Assembly: GCF_003703975.1 (NCBI RefSeq)
Contig: NZ_QTJY01000002.1
Coordinates: forward strand, 620,001-684,000
Reading direction: 5' to 3'
From: Larkinella soli
GTDB taxonomy: Bacteria > Bacteroidota > Bacteroidia > Cytophagales > Spirosomataceae
Length of the DNA: 64,000 nt
This document shows positions 43,837 through 53,638 of the stretch, one piece after another (the first letter of the stretch is position 1; every line of letters begins with the position of its first letter). A program made the translations under genes and the position numbers. A model generated the notes under the pieces. The model ran no database searches and was not told where the DNA came from. It worked only from the letters and a program-made list of their open reading frames with translations.

Positions 43837-46530
43837 ATGTTGACGATCGACCACCAGCAAACGGTAAACGGGATCACTGTCTACCGTGATTTTCAGGACC
43901 ACTCCCAATATTACTACCTGCCCGCCGAAAAGGTGAAAATTGCCAACAACGGAAAGGGCATTCAGTTTGTCGCCTATATCGACGGGGAAGTGGTCGAAAA
44001 CACGCAGCCTGAATTTAACGACGATCTGAACCGGACGGGCGGCTTTCTGACGCTGGAAGTCGAACTGGGGCCGGACGAGACGGAGGTGGAAGCCGTCCGG
44101 CAGAAACTCGAATCGGAGGCCGGCAGCGTACGGCTGACCCAGGTGCCCTTCAAAGACGGGGCCGTCAAGCTCGTGATGTTCGGAAGTACCGGGGGCGACC
44201 CGAACTCGCCGGTCAAGTTTACGGTGGCCGGCTCGACCAAGCCGTCCCTGATCGGGAAGCAGACGGCGGTTTTCTCGCTCCAGCTCGGCGGTAAGGAGGC
44301 CCAGATCATGTGGAACCTGCTGAAGAACGGGTCCCAGACCCAGGTCGGCGTCGTCTATGACCTCGAATACCTCGGCGTCATGCCCGCCTATCACCTCGAA
44401 ATCACCATCGATTTCAAGGCGACGGAGGAGTTCTGGCAGCACCACATCGACGCCGACTTCAACCTCGATGCGGGTTCGCTCAAGATCGTTTCGAACAACG
44501 ACATCGACCTGATCATGCGCGATCTGGTCAACCGGGGCGCCATCACCGTCAAACAGGTCGATTTTACGGGAACCGGTTCCTCCGGCCCCCTGGGTTCCGA
44601 CGATCCGAGCGCGATGAAGCTGGTGCGCGAGCTGATGTCGCCCACCCTGTTCGACGTGACGGCCATTCCGCGGGAGGACTACAACGTGCTGGGAAGCACC
44701 CTGCCCAGCCAGCGGGATTCGGAGGGCGGGGCCTCCAGCCCGACGACGCCGACCTCGCCCCGGCCCACGCCCACGACGCCAACCTCCCCGACTCCGACCA
44801 CGCCCACCACGCCGACCTCGCCCACTCCGGCCACCAACACCGGCACGGCCACGCCGACCGGCACCCCGCCACCGACGCCGACTTCCACGGCCACGCCGAC
44901 GCCCACCCCGCCGAGCAACGACGGCGGAAACGAAACGCCCGTCCCCACGCCGACCACCGAAACCCCGCCCCGGGTAACTCCGACCACGCCGACCTCCCCC
45001 CGGCCCACCCCGACGACCCCAACGAGTCCGACGCCGACCTCCCCGACCCCGACCAGCCCGACGCCGACCTCACCGACGCCGACTTCGCCCACGCCGACCA
45101 GTCCGACGCCGACCTCCCCCGGCCCCAACACGCCGGAAAAGGTGACGACCAAGATTACCATCAATGCCGGGTATTCGCTGAAACACCGGTCGATTTCCCA
45201 GCAGATGAAACGGACGTACATCTTCGACAAGGCGGAAGCCAAGACGCAGGCCTACCACCCGGCGGGTGCCCTGAGCCTCGAAGGCACGGCTTTCGATGCG
45301 TCCAAACAGGTCATGCTGGTGCGGCTGGGCGAAGGGCCGTTCAAGGAGATCGAGCTGGACGTGCGGGCGGCCTTCGATTTCGACGAGTTCCAGATACTCC
45401 AGGCCATCGTTCATATTTCCTACGGCTTCCGCGACCGGCAGGGCGACAAAACCAACCCGCTGCATCTGCACAGCATCACCCTGAGTCCGACCGAGTCCCG
45501 CACGAAGATCAAGTTCTTCGTCGATCCGTTCGGCACGATGACCTTCGATTACACCGTAGAGTTCATTCACAAACCCGGCTCGATCATCGGAACGCACGAA
45601 ACCCGCATCAGCTCCCGGCGGTTCGAGAACGTCACCGAGCGGGATATCGCCGTCAACATCTCGGATCATTCCCCGCTGATTCCCATTGAAATTCAGCCCG
45701 GTAACATCATCTTCTCCAACGACGGCATCCAGTCGGTACAGGTGTTCGTGGCCCCTAAAAAGGACACCAACGGCCGCACCGTCATCTTTAAGGACGGCTG
45801 CTCGGAGCTGAAGAAATTCCTGATCGCGCCGGCCGTCGAGGACCAGTACGTCTACTTCAAACGCCAGGAGTTCTTCTTCAGCGAAGACTCGATCAAGGAG
45901 GAATTCGACAATCAGAAGGATTCGCAGGTGATCGTGAACCGGCCGGAGACGCGCGTCCTGAACATCTCGCCCATCCTGGTCAACACCGCCGGTCTGCTGT
46001 CGAAAGCCATCGTGAAGGTCACCTACCGGAACGTGGAGGGCGAGGAGCTGATGAAAGCCTTAGTGCTGAACGCGGAGGCTGCGGCCACGCAGCAGAACTT
46101 CGCCATCATCGTCGAGGAGGAAGACCCCCGCATCTGGCGCGCCACCACCGAGTTCCTGCTCCGCAACGGCGAGATTCTGGAGGGCCTCGAACGCGAATAC
46201 CGCATCGAACAGCCTCCGATCAGCCTCGAAAACAGCGGCCTGAAAGTCCTGAAAATCTCGACCTTGCTCGAAGCCGACACCTTCAGCGGCAACATCGCGG
46301 CCGTTCAGGTGCAGCTGTTCGAGAACGGCGGAAACGGCGCCCCGGCGCTCGAAACCGTCCTGCTGCGTCGATCCAAGATCGAAGATACCGTCGTGCTGAA
46401 AGGCGTCGACGTGGGCGATCCGCTCAGCGCCGTCGTCAACGTGATGAAGAAAACCGGCGAGGACGAAGTCCTGAACATCGTCGTGCCGGCCGGCTCTTCG
46501 GAGCTGCTGATTCCCATCCGAAACATCTGA
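43837..46530 (+). CDS. Large beta-rich cluster protein A with Pro/Thr/Ser linker
   Basis: An 897-residue protein without signal peptide, family unrecognised. Residues 1-290 are a mixed beta domain shared with proteins B, D, E and F: an early YYYLP strand, GGFLTLEVEL, and the conserved core KPSLIGKQTAVFSLQL followed by a VVYDLEYLGVMPAYHLEI strand pair. Residues about 296-434 are an extreme Pro/Thr/Ser linker. From about 440 on are repeated beta segments with the pattern v-x-V-x-Y. It is the longest of the set and the only one with such a linker, so it may be the anchor or stalk of a complex. It is 33 bp before B. Confidence 0.66.
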   Translation: MLTIDHQQTVNGITVYRDFQDHSQYYYLPAEKVKIANNGKGIQFVAYIDGEVVENTQPEFNDDLNRTGGFLTLEVELGPDETEVEAVRQKLESEAGSVRLTQVPFKDGAVKLVMFGSTGGDPNSPVKFTVAGSTKPSLIGKQTAVFSLQLGGKEAQIMWNLLKNGSQTQVGVVYDLEYLGVMPAYHLEITIDFKATEEFWQHHIDADFNLDAGSLKIVSNNDIDLIMRDLVNRGAITVKQVDFTGTGSSGPLGSDDPSAMKLVRELMSPTLFDVTAIPREDYNVLGSTLPSQRDSEGGASSPTTPTSPRPTPTTPTSPTPTTPTTPTSPTPATNTGTATPTGTPPPTPTSTATPTPTPPSNDGGNETPVPTPTTETPPRVTPTTPTSPRPTPTTPTSPTPTSPTPTSPTPTSPTPTSPTPTSPTPTSPGPNTPEKVTTKITINAGYSLKHRSISQQMKRTYIFDKAEAKTQAYHPAGALSLEGTAFDASKQVMLVRLGEGPFKEIELDVRAAFDFDEFQILQAIVHISYGFRDRQGDKTNPLHLHSITLSPTESRTKIKFFVDPFGTMTFDYTVEFIHKPGSIIGTHETRISSRRFENVTERDIAVNISDHSPLIPIEIQPGNIIFSNDGIQSVQVFVAPKKDTNGRTVIFKDGCSELKKFLIAPAVEDQYVYFKRQEFFFSEDSIKEEFDNQKDSQVIVNRPETRVLNISPILVNTAGLLSKAIVKVTYRNVEGEELMKALVLNAEAAATQQNFAIIVEEEDPRIWRATTEFLLRNGEILEGLEREYRIEQPPISLENSGLKVLKISTLLEADTFSGNIAAVQVQLFENGGNGAPALETVLLRRSKIEDTVVLKGVDVGDPLSAVVNVMKKTGEDEVLNIVVPAGSSELLIPIRNI
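44726..45140 (+). repeat. Pro/Thr/Ser-rich low-complexity coding repeat
   Basis: Inside protein A, a 415 bp stretch built of short degenerate units such as PTPTS and TPTTP, with a middle part of other composition (GTATPTGTPP, NDGGNETP). The last about 90 bp is nearly regular (repeats of PTPTS). It gives a long extended linker in the protein and could vary in length by slippage. Confidence 0.8.
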
Positions 46531-46563
46531 TTTTTATATCCAACCAATTAAATCCTTACCATT

Positions 46564-49053
46564 ATGCTGATGCTGTTTCCAACCGTGAAGGTACCGGGCT
46601 TAGACGATATTGAGATTTTCCGGGATCATGAGAAAGCCGACACCTTCTATGCCCTGAGAGGCCGCCCGCGCATCGCGACCGACGAGAAGGGCACTCCGCA
46701 GCTGACGTTCAATTTCTTCTCCCGAAATGCGGACATCGCCTACGCCAGCAGCACGAACAAAGAACTGGTGGAGACCCAGCTGGGGCAGCTCCTCTTCACC
46801 ACGGACCTTTCCATTTCGGAGGAAGAGCATACGAAAATCGTCGACTACCTGTCTTCGCTGGCCGAAAAGCCGAACCACCCCTTCGTCCGGCTGTACGGCC
46901 TGCTCCGGGGCGGCCGCTTCTTCATGCCCGTATCGCGCAACAATAAACCGATCATCAAACTCGGAACGCCCAATACCTGGAAGGAAGGCACCGCCAAACT
47001 GGAGCTGCTCGAAGGCCTCGGCGACACCTTCAAGAAACAGTCGAGCGCCGAAGTCCGACCGTCGCTGGTCGGGTCCAACTCGGCTTCGTTCTATGCCACC
47101 TTCGGCATCGAGGGCGCCCAGATCTATTACGACGCCCTGACGAAAGGCTTCTCCGGAGAAGGCGACAACCCGGACAACCTGACGCCCCTGCAGGCCATCG
47201 TGCGGTACGAACTGAAAGGCTACGCCTTCGTGCCGAATCTGGAGGTGACCGTGACGGCCAACTCCACGCAGATGTTCAACCAGATGCAGACCTACCAGGA
47301 AGACTACCGCAAGGAAAAACGGGGCACCTACAAGGTCGTCAGCGGCATCGGCTACCGCCGGACGACGGACTCGCGGAGCGTCACGGCCAGCAAGGAAGAC
47401 ATCGGCAAGATGATCGAGGACATGATCGACCGCAAGATCATCAACATCGAGATTACGGACTTCGGCGACGTGGCGGCCAACAGCGAGGAAATCAAGGAGA
47501 TCGAAACCAACCTCCGCACCACGCTGATGGACACCATCATGACCACCATCCTGCCCAACTTCTTCCAGACGGCCTTTATCGGCGAGGAAAAGAAGGACGA
47601 AGGAACCGAAGGAGGAGCCGGCACCGGCAACGGCCAGCCCCGACCCAATCCCAACCTGGGCGTCAGCGATGCCGAACGCCAGCGCCCGACCGTGGATACG
47701 CACTATTATTTCCGCAACGAGGTCGACAAGACCAAAATCAGCAGCCTCTACTTCCACTTCAAGAAGAACGGCACGGTCGAATTCCGGCGGTATCCGAACG
47801 GAACGCTGATTACCCAGCTGACGGAAGACCAGCGGAAGCAGCTCGTGCGGAACATCGACGTCAGCAGCCCCGAAGTCCAGATTCTGGAGGTGCAGGTGGC
47901 CGTCAACGCCGACTTCCAGGCCGACAGCATCCACAGCATCATCGTCAACATCTCCTACAGCCAGCGGGATTTCAAAACCGGCATCGTCCGGCAGAACGCC
48001 AAATCGTTCGTCTACAAGAAAGGCGATGAAAGCTTCACGTTCCGGGTTACGATGGCCCGCAACGCCGAAGGCAAGCTGATCGACTTCTACAACGTCGAAG
48101 CCAAAATCTCGTACATCGGCACGGCCGCTTCGCCCCCGCCCATCGAGCTGAAGGACATCAGCGACCGGGCGCTCGTGATCTCCTACGACAAACTCGGCTT
48201 CATTACCGTCAACTGCCTGGCCGGCGACATCGACTGGACCCTCGTGAAGGAAGCCACCGTCAACCTGGAATACAAGGAGGTGCCCAACGAACCGGATACG
48301 AAGAAGGAAATCCGGCTCACCAAGGAAACCCCCAACGGCAACTGGCGGTGCTACATGTACGGCAAAAAAAGCAAGGAGTACAGCTATACCGTCAAGTACC
48401 TCTTTCAGGACGGACAGGAAGCCTTCAGCAAGCCCAAAACCGATACGAAAGGTACGCTGATGATCGACGACCTACTGACGGGCCGGATCAAAGCCTCCTT
48501 CGACATCATCATGGACACCAACACCGTCAAGACGGCCAAGGTGGAGGTACTCTATGAAGACACCGACCAGCGAATCAAGGAGGAATACTCGCACTGGTTC
48601 GAGGGAACCGATACCTGGGACTTCTCGATGCGGCTCCGCGACGGCGCCAAGGACAGCTTCAAATACCGGTATTTCGTTCAGTATAAGGACGATATCGTGA
48701 CAACCTCGCCCTGGGTCGAATCCCGCACCGACGAAGACATCCCGCCGATCCACCTCCGCCGGTACCCCAACGTGCTGACCATCGACGGCGGCCTCCTCGA
48801 CTGGAATACCTGGCAGGTGGTGTTCGTGCAGGTGAGCTACGACGAATCGACGTACTCGGTTCGGAAAAACATCCGGCTCGACGGCAACAATCCGTTCCAG
48901 ACCTTCGAAGCGCTCTCCTTTACCCCGCAGGGCCAGCCGTTCAAATACTCGCTCCAGTTCGCCAAGCCGGGTAGCCCGCCAATCAGGATCAACGACCTGG
49001 AGAACTCGACGGGTCTGCTGATTCTCGAAGCACCCCAGGTCCCGCAACCCTGA
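46564..49053 (+). CDS. Large beta-rich cluster protein B
   Basis: An 829-residue protein, no signal peptide. Residues 1-300 carry the shared N-terminal domain: EIFRDHEKADTFYAL, then VRPSLVGSNSASFYATFG, IYYDALTKGF and a VRYELKGYAFVPNLEV strand pair. A Gly/Asp-rich stretch (about 340-370) follows. Residues about 420-820 hold four beta repeats of about 100 residues, each with a V-x-V-x-Y strand, a Trp or Phe half-way, and a F-x-Y-x-V/F-x-Y strand (for example VKTAKVEVLYED then DSFKYRYFVQYKD). The repeats are likely Ig/FnIII-like sandwiches. The C-terminus ends LLILEAPQVPQP. The function is unknown. Confidence 0.66.
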   Translation: MLMLFPTVKVPGLDDIEIFRDHEKADTFYALRGRPRIATDEKGTPQLTFNFFSRNADIAYASSTNKELVETQLGQLLFTTDLSISEEEHTKIVDYLSSLAEKPNHPFVRLYGLLRGGRFFMPVSRNNKPIIKLGTPNTWKEGTAKLELLEGLGDTFKKQSSAEVRPSLVGSNSASFYATFGIEGAQIYYDALTKGFSGEGDNPDNLTPLQAIVRYELKGYAFVPNLEVTVTANSTQMFNQMQTYQEDYRKEKRGTYKVVSGIGYRRTTDSRSVTASKEDIGKMIEDMIDRKIINIEITDFGDVAANSEEIKEIETNLRTTLMDTIMTTILPNFFQTAFIGEEKKDEGTEGGAGTGNGQPRPNPNLGVSDAERQRPTVDTHYYFRNEVDKTKISSLYFHFKKNGTVEFRRYPNGTLITQLTEDQRKQLVRNIDVSSPEVQILEVQVAVNADFQADSIHSIIVNISYSQRDFKTGIVRQNAKSFVYKKGDESFTFRVTMARNAEGKLIDFYNVEAKISYIGTAASPPPIELKDISDRALVISYDKLGFITVNCLAGDIDWTLVKEATVNLEYKEVPNEPDTKKEIRLTKETPNGNWRCYMYGKKSKEYSYTVKYLFQDGQEAFSKPKTDTKGTLMIDDLLTGRIKASFDIIMDTNTVKTAKVEVLYEDTDQRIKEEYSHWFEGTDTWDFSMRLRDGAKDSFKYRYFVQYKDDIVTTSPWVESRTDEDIPPIHLRRYPNVLTIDGGLLDWNTWQVVFVQVSYDESTYSVRKNIRLDGNNPFQTFEALSFTPQGQPFKYSLQFAKPGSPPIRINDLENSTGLLILEAPQVPQP

Positions 49054-49075
49054 TCACTCCAACCGTCCAATCGCC

Positions 49076-51298
49076 ATGGCAGGCATCGAAAACACCAAAA
49101 TCCAGCCGCAGCTCTACATGCTGTCCACCGCAGCGATGTCCACCCGGATTTTCGTCGTTCAGCACAATCAGGTGAACGAGGTTCCGTCGGACGCCAACCG
49201 GGTCTACGTCGTCAACGGGCAGAAATTCGGGCAGCCCCGGTTCCGGATCAAAAAACGAAAAGGCGGCAGCGTCATCCCGGACTCCGACGCCTTCTGGTTC
49301 GTGAAGGACGCCACCACCGGTAAAACCACCCTGCACTGCATCGTCGAAGCCTTCCGGCCCGAGCCCGACGTGTTCCCGTTCACGATCCGGAACCAGCAGA
49401 TCGAGGTGCAGTTTCAGGCCGGCGGCAAGACCGTCAAACAGCCGATGCAGATTACGGCCTCGCCCCTGATCAACGACATCAACATCCTTCAGGATCTGGT
49501 GGCCGAAACGGAAATCACGCCCGAAACCGTCCTGGACCTGGTCCGCGACCTGACCAAGTCGAACCTGACCGTCACCTTCCAGCTGACGATCCGGTCGGAG
49601 TTGTGGTTTCAGGTGATGACTTCCGGACCGGCGGAACAGGCCCGCCCCCGGGTCGGCATCGGGGCCAGTGATATGACGGACCTGACGCAACTGAAAGTGA
49701 GGCACATGTCGGCCGCCGGCCGGCCGTTCCTGGCCCAGGCCCAGATCCTCGCCCGGACCGACCATATCATTGCCGGCGACCGCGTCAGGGCGAGGCCCTG
49801 GGTCCGCGACCACCGGACGGGAAGCGGACCCATCGTCCGTGACCACCGCAATCAGACGCCCGGCCCCCGGCCCGAACCGCAGCCCCAGCCCGGCCCGCCG
49901 GCGAAGATCGACCTGATGCACGTGGAGATGGTGCAGTATACCAAAAAAGACCAGTCGGTTTTCGGGGAACTGCTGGCCGACACGGAAGTCAACGGCTTCG
50001 AGTGGACGTCGGTCAACCTCATCAAGGAGAACGGGCTGCAATACCCCATCTACTACAAACCGACGGCCCAGCCCGACGTCTTTTTCTTTCTGCCGCAGGT
50101 CTTCCGGATCAAGGCGAAGGAAAACAACGGAGAGCCGAAGATTTCCATCACGATGGTGGCCGGCGACGATCCCAACGATACGGCCAAATACCGCATCAAC
50201 ATCGGTATCACCCTGTTGCCGTATTACAATCCGAAGGCCAAGAAAGACCTCTACCGGACGCTCAACACGGCCACGACCGGTCTGGTCAAGTTCTGTGAAC
50301 TGAGCCTCGGCGGCTACAAATCCGTCCGGTTCGAACTGCGGGACGCCTTCGCCGGGGAAAACGCCGTGTTCCGGGGAAAAATCAAGGAAGCCATCGAGAC
50401 CATCGACCCCATCACGGGCTTTACCCTGTCGGTGGAATGTTCGCTCGAATCCTTCGATTTCTTCAAGCGCGAACTGTCGGACGGCGAGTGGGTCGTGGGC
50501 GACGCCGTGTTCGAACTGGTCACGGACGGCGACAATCCGGACCAGACCAAGTCGGTACGGATTCCGGTCGAGCTGGACATCCGGAAGCTGGTCGGGATTC
50601 CGGTCGGCATCGAAACCGTCGACTCCGGCCAGCCGGACGTGCCCATCACCGGCTTCCGGATCCACAACACGAACACCTTTCCGATCGTCGTCGGCGGGGC
50701 CGAGCTGACGCTGCTCTCCAAAATCGGAAGCACCGTTTACGATGCCGATTACGACATCGGGGTGCAGCGGGCCTGGCCGATCGAGATTCCCGAGCAGGGG
50801 AGCCAGGAAGTGCTGCTGCGGCAGGAAGACATCATGGACCTCACCGAACGGTTCTGGACCGAACTGTCCTGTGAACCGTTCGGGCTGTCGCTCAACACTA
50901 CTCCCGAACAGGTGCTGTCGAAGGTGATCGACTATGCCACCGGCGACCCGCAGATCTGGCAGCTGGAGGTCAACTGTCCGCTCTTCGAGCGCTGGAACGA
51001 ACTGGACGACGCCACCCTGGCGCCGTTCCGGCAGGTTCACCAGGTGATCGTGGAGATCAAAAACGAAGCCGGGGAGGTGTCCGCCGTTCAGCTGAGCAAG
51101 ACCAAGCCGGTCGATTCGATCAAGATGGCGCGCAGCATCAAACAGATCCTGAACTCGCAGCAGCTGTCCAGTCGCAAGTACATGTACCGGGTCGGCACCG
51201 TCTACGTCCTCGACCCCACGTTCTGGACCGACTGGACCGAGCCGGAAACCACCTCGGGCAACTTCCTGATCATCCGACCTCAGAAACTGACGGTTTAA
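49076..51298 (+). CDS. Large beta-rich cluster protein C (no shared N-domain)
   Basis: A 740-residue protein, no signal peptide, family unrecognised. Unlike A, B, D, E and F it lacks the FYY...PSL-x-G N-terminal domain; residues 1-230 are a different beta-rich part. An Arg/Pro/Gln-rich low-complexity stretch (about 235-275, with RVRARPWVRDHRTG and PGPRPEPQPQPGPP) divides it. The second half is beta-rich, including SVECSLESFDFFKREL, and ends NFLIIRPQKLTV. A FLI- or LLI-type ending recurs in B and D. It sits in the middle of the operon, 22 bp after B and 20 bp before D, so it is probably a component of the same complex. Confidence 0.6.
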   Translation: MAGIENTKIQPQLYMLSTAAMSTRIFVVQHNQVNEVPSDANRVYVVNGQKFGQPRFRIKKRKGGSVIPDSDAFWFVKDATTGKTTLHCIVEAFRPEPDVFPFTIRNQQIEVQFQAGGKTVKQPMQITASPLINDINILQDLVAETEITPETVLDLVRDLTKSNLTVTFQLTIRSELWFQVMTSGPAEQARPRVGIGASDMTDLTQLKVRHMSAAGRPFLAQAQILARTDHIIAGDRVRARPWVRDHRTGSGPIVRDHRNQTPGPRPEPQPQPGPPAKIDLMHVEMVQYTKKDQSVFGELLADTEVNGFEWTSVNLIKENGLQYPIYYKPTAQPDVFFFLPQVFRIKAKENNGEPKISITMVAGDDPNDTAKYRINIGITLLPYYNPKAKKDLYRTLNTATTGLVKFCELSLGGYKSVRFELRDAFAGENAVFRGKIKEAIETIDPITGFTLSVECSLESFDFFKRELSDGEWVVGDAVFELVTDGDNPDQTKSVRIPVELDIRKLVGIPVGIETVDSGQPDVPITGFRIHNTNTFPIVVGGAELTLLSKIGSTVYDADYDIGVQRAWPIEIPEQGSQEVLLRQEDIMDLTERFWTELSCEPFGLSLNTTPEQVLSKVIDYATGDPQIWQLEVNCPLFERWNELDDATLAPFRQVHQVIVEIKNEAGEVSAVQLSKTKPVDSIKMARSIKQILNSQQLSSRKYMYRVGTVYVLDPTFWTDWTEPETTSGNFLIIRPQKLTV

Positions 51299-51318
51299 CC
51301 TAACAAGAACCCTTTCCC

Positions 51319-53601
51319 ATGATTACCATTCCGAGTGTATTGAATCATAAAAACGTGGTCGTCTTCCCCGACGATGAGGACTGCAACCTGTTCTACGCCC
51401 TGAAAACCAGTCCGGAAATCCGGGTCGAGAACGGCCAGCCCATCTTCAGCGGCCTCTTCTGGACCGACCGCGCCGACGGCTCCTCCGACAGCGTGGCCGG
51501 TCTGGCGGGCGGCTGGATCAACTTCGACGCGCACCTCGGCGTCAGCCAGGCCGTGCTGGACGAGATCGCCGGCAAGCTGAAAAGCGCCCAGGTGCAGGAA
51601 GACCGCCGGCGAATCCTGATCAAGAAGGAGAGGGAACGGCTGGGCCTCATCGCCAAAGCCCGGGGTGAAACCACCATCCCGGACCCCGACGTGCCGCCCG
51701 TCCGGGAAATCCGGTTCGGGGCCGTCAGCTTCACGGAAGGCACCGTCACGCTGCTCGAAGAAAAAGCCGGCGACCTCATTCCCTGGTCGTCGGCGGGCGG
51801 CCCGGCCAGCCTCATCGGCGACAACAATGCGGCTTTTGCCCTGCGGCTCAGCCCCACCGGCGCAGCCATCTGGTACAAGGCCCTGAAAGACGGCATCAAG
51901 GCCATCAGCATCCGGTATGACCTCAAATTCCAGATGCGGCTGCCCAGCCTCGAAATCCGGGCCTGGGCCGGCTCCACGCAGGAGAGCGAGATCAACCGGA
52001 AGGTCGACCGGGTGTGGCGCAATACCGATCAGGGCTGCTCCGACGCCGACGTGGAGCGCATCAACGTCTCGGAGGTGACCGAGAAGCTGGTGGAAGAAGG
52101 ACTGATGAACATCGAAGTCCGGAAGGGTTCCTCGGAAATCTCCGACGAATACGTCAGCCAGCTCCGGAACATGGCCATGAAGCTGATCGAGGAGAAGGTG
52201 CGGGAAATCATCAAAAGCCGCATTCACGGCATGACCGAGGACGAACGGAAAAACTCCATGATCAAGGTGATGAAGGAGGAGGTCCGGTCGTTCGTCGAGC
52301 TGCGCTTCACGCAGGAGGACGTGGTCGAGTGGCAGATCGCCCCCCAGGGAACGATCATGAATTTTCTGGAAGGGATCTCCGAAAGCCGCAAACAGCACAT
52401 CACCAAACTCGTCGACCTGAGCGTGCAGGAAGTGGAAACCATCACCCTGAGAACGTCCGTCGACGCGCCCTGGGACGAAGCGCCCTTCGTCAATGCCGTG
52501 AAAGTCAACGTCGAATACCCGGCTGCGGGCCAGCGCAACTCCGTGCTGTTCCAGAAAGGCACGGCCCCCGACGTCTGGCACTTCCGCCGGCCCAAAAAAG
52601 ACGACGGCGTCGCCAAATATACCACGGAGGTCTTTTTCAGGGGCATCTCGCAGCCGGTGGTCCTGCCGCCCGAGTCGACCAATTCCGAAACCATCAACGT
52701 CAACATCGGGAAGCTGGGGCTGATCGACGCCGTCTTCAAACCGCACCCCATCCTGAGCTCGCTGACGGGCGCCAACGCCGTCACGGCCGTTCAGGTCGAC
52801 GTCTCCTACAAAGAGGAAGGCGAACCGGGTCATTTCACGGATACCCTTCTTCTGAAGCTCGACAAGCCGGAGGGCGAACGCCTGACCCGCATCCTGGGCC
52901 GGGTCATCGACGCCCCGCTGGTGTACCGGGCCACCTACTTCTTCTCCGGCGGCAATACGCTCCAGATGGAGGAAAAGAAATACTACGTCACCGAGAGCAA
53001 CCTCGTGAGCATCCTGATTGCCAGCCCCTACCAGGACACGATGGACCTGACGATCGAACTGCCGCAGCCGCCCGACAAGTCGGTGAAGAAAGTCATCGTC
53101 GAGGTCCGGTACGAGGATGCGGCCAACCAGTTCTCCAGCGTCGGCAAGGCTGAGCTGTCGGCCGACGACGACTGGGACCCGGCCCTGATCAAGATCGTCA
53201 TGGTCGACAAAAAACAGTCGAAGTTCAAATACCAGTACCGGATCGTTTCCGACGATTCGATCGCGCGGAGTGCCCTGATCGACGGCGACGGCGAAGGGAC
53301 GCTGATCCTGCCCATCTTCAAGGTCAACATCAACGCCGGGCAGCTTAAACTGGGCAGCGTCTACTCGAACGCCCTGCTGACGCTTCAGTATACCAACGGC
53401 ACGGCCAAATCCAGCCGGGAGATTTTCCTGGACCCGGCCTCGGCCACCGGGGTGATCAGCTGGTACATTCCCCGCACGAGCGAAACCGACACTTCGTACA
53501 GTTATCAGCTGGCGCTGATTAAGGAAGACGGCAGTTCGGTGGAGACTTCGGGGACCAGCCAGGGCAGCTTCCTGATTCTGAAAGCGCCCGCCGTTTCCTG
53601 A
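51319..53601 (+). CDS. Large beta-rich cluster protein D
   Basis: A 760-residue protein, no signal peptide. The shared N-terminal domain (1-300) shows VVVFPDDEDCNLFYAL, GGWINFDAHLGVS, then ASLIGDNNAAFALRLS and IRYDLKFQMRLPSLEI. A long charged helical segment (about 245-330, EKLVEEGLMNIEVRK to the region after HGMTEDERK) is unusually strong here. About four beta repeats follow (with VNAVKVNVEY, VTAVQVDVSY, VKKVIVEVRYED each followed by a Y-x-Y strand). The protein ends SFLILKAPAVS. The function is unknown; it is a paralogue of A, B, E and F. Confidence 0.66.
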   Translation: MITIPSVLNHKNVVVFPDDEDCNLFYALKTSPEIRVENGQPIFSGLFWTDRADGSSDSVAGLAGGWINFDAHLGVSQAVLDEIAGKLKSAQVQEDRRRILIKKERERLGLIAKARGETTIPDPDVPPVREIRFGAVSFTEGTVTLLEEKAGDLIPWSSAGGPASLIGDNNAAFALRLSPTGAAIWYKALKDGIKAISIRYDLKFQMRLPSLEIRAWAGSTQESEINRKVDRVWRNTDQGCSDADVERINVSEVTEKLVEEGLMNIEVRKGSSEISDEYVSQLRNMAMKLIEEKVREIIKSRIHGMTEDERKNSMIKVMKEEVRSFVELRFTQEDVVEWQIAPQGTIMNFLEGISESRKQHITKLVDLSVQEVETITLRTSVDAPWDEAPFVNAVKVNVEYPAAGQRNSVLFQKGTAPDVWHFRRPKKDDGVAKYTTEVFFRGISQPVVLPPESTNSETINVNIGKLGLIDAVFKPHPILSSLTGANAVTAVQVDVSYKEEGEPGHFTDTLLLKLDKPEGERLTRILGRVIDAPLVYRATYFFSGGNTLQMEEKKYYVTESNLVSILIASPYQDTMDLTIELPQPPDKSVKKVIVEVRYEDAANQFSSVGKAELSADDDWDPALIKIVMVDKKQSKFKYQYRIVSDDSIARSALIDGDGEGTLILPIFKVNINAGQLKLGSVYSNALLTLQYTNGTAKSSREIFLDPASATGVISWYIPRTSETDTSYSYQLALIKEDGSSVETSGTSQGSFLILKAPAVS

Positions 53602-53638
53602 GCCGCCGGATGTTCTACTTTGACGCCACCTTACCGCC

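Noticed and set aside
44726-45140. Repeat array that might suggest CRISPR
   Set aside because: The repeats are degenerate, in frame and without spacers. They encode a Pro/Thr/Ser linker.
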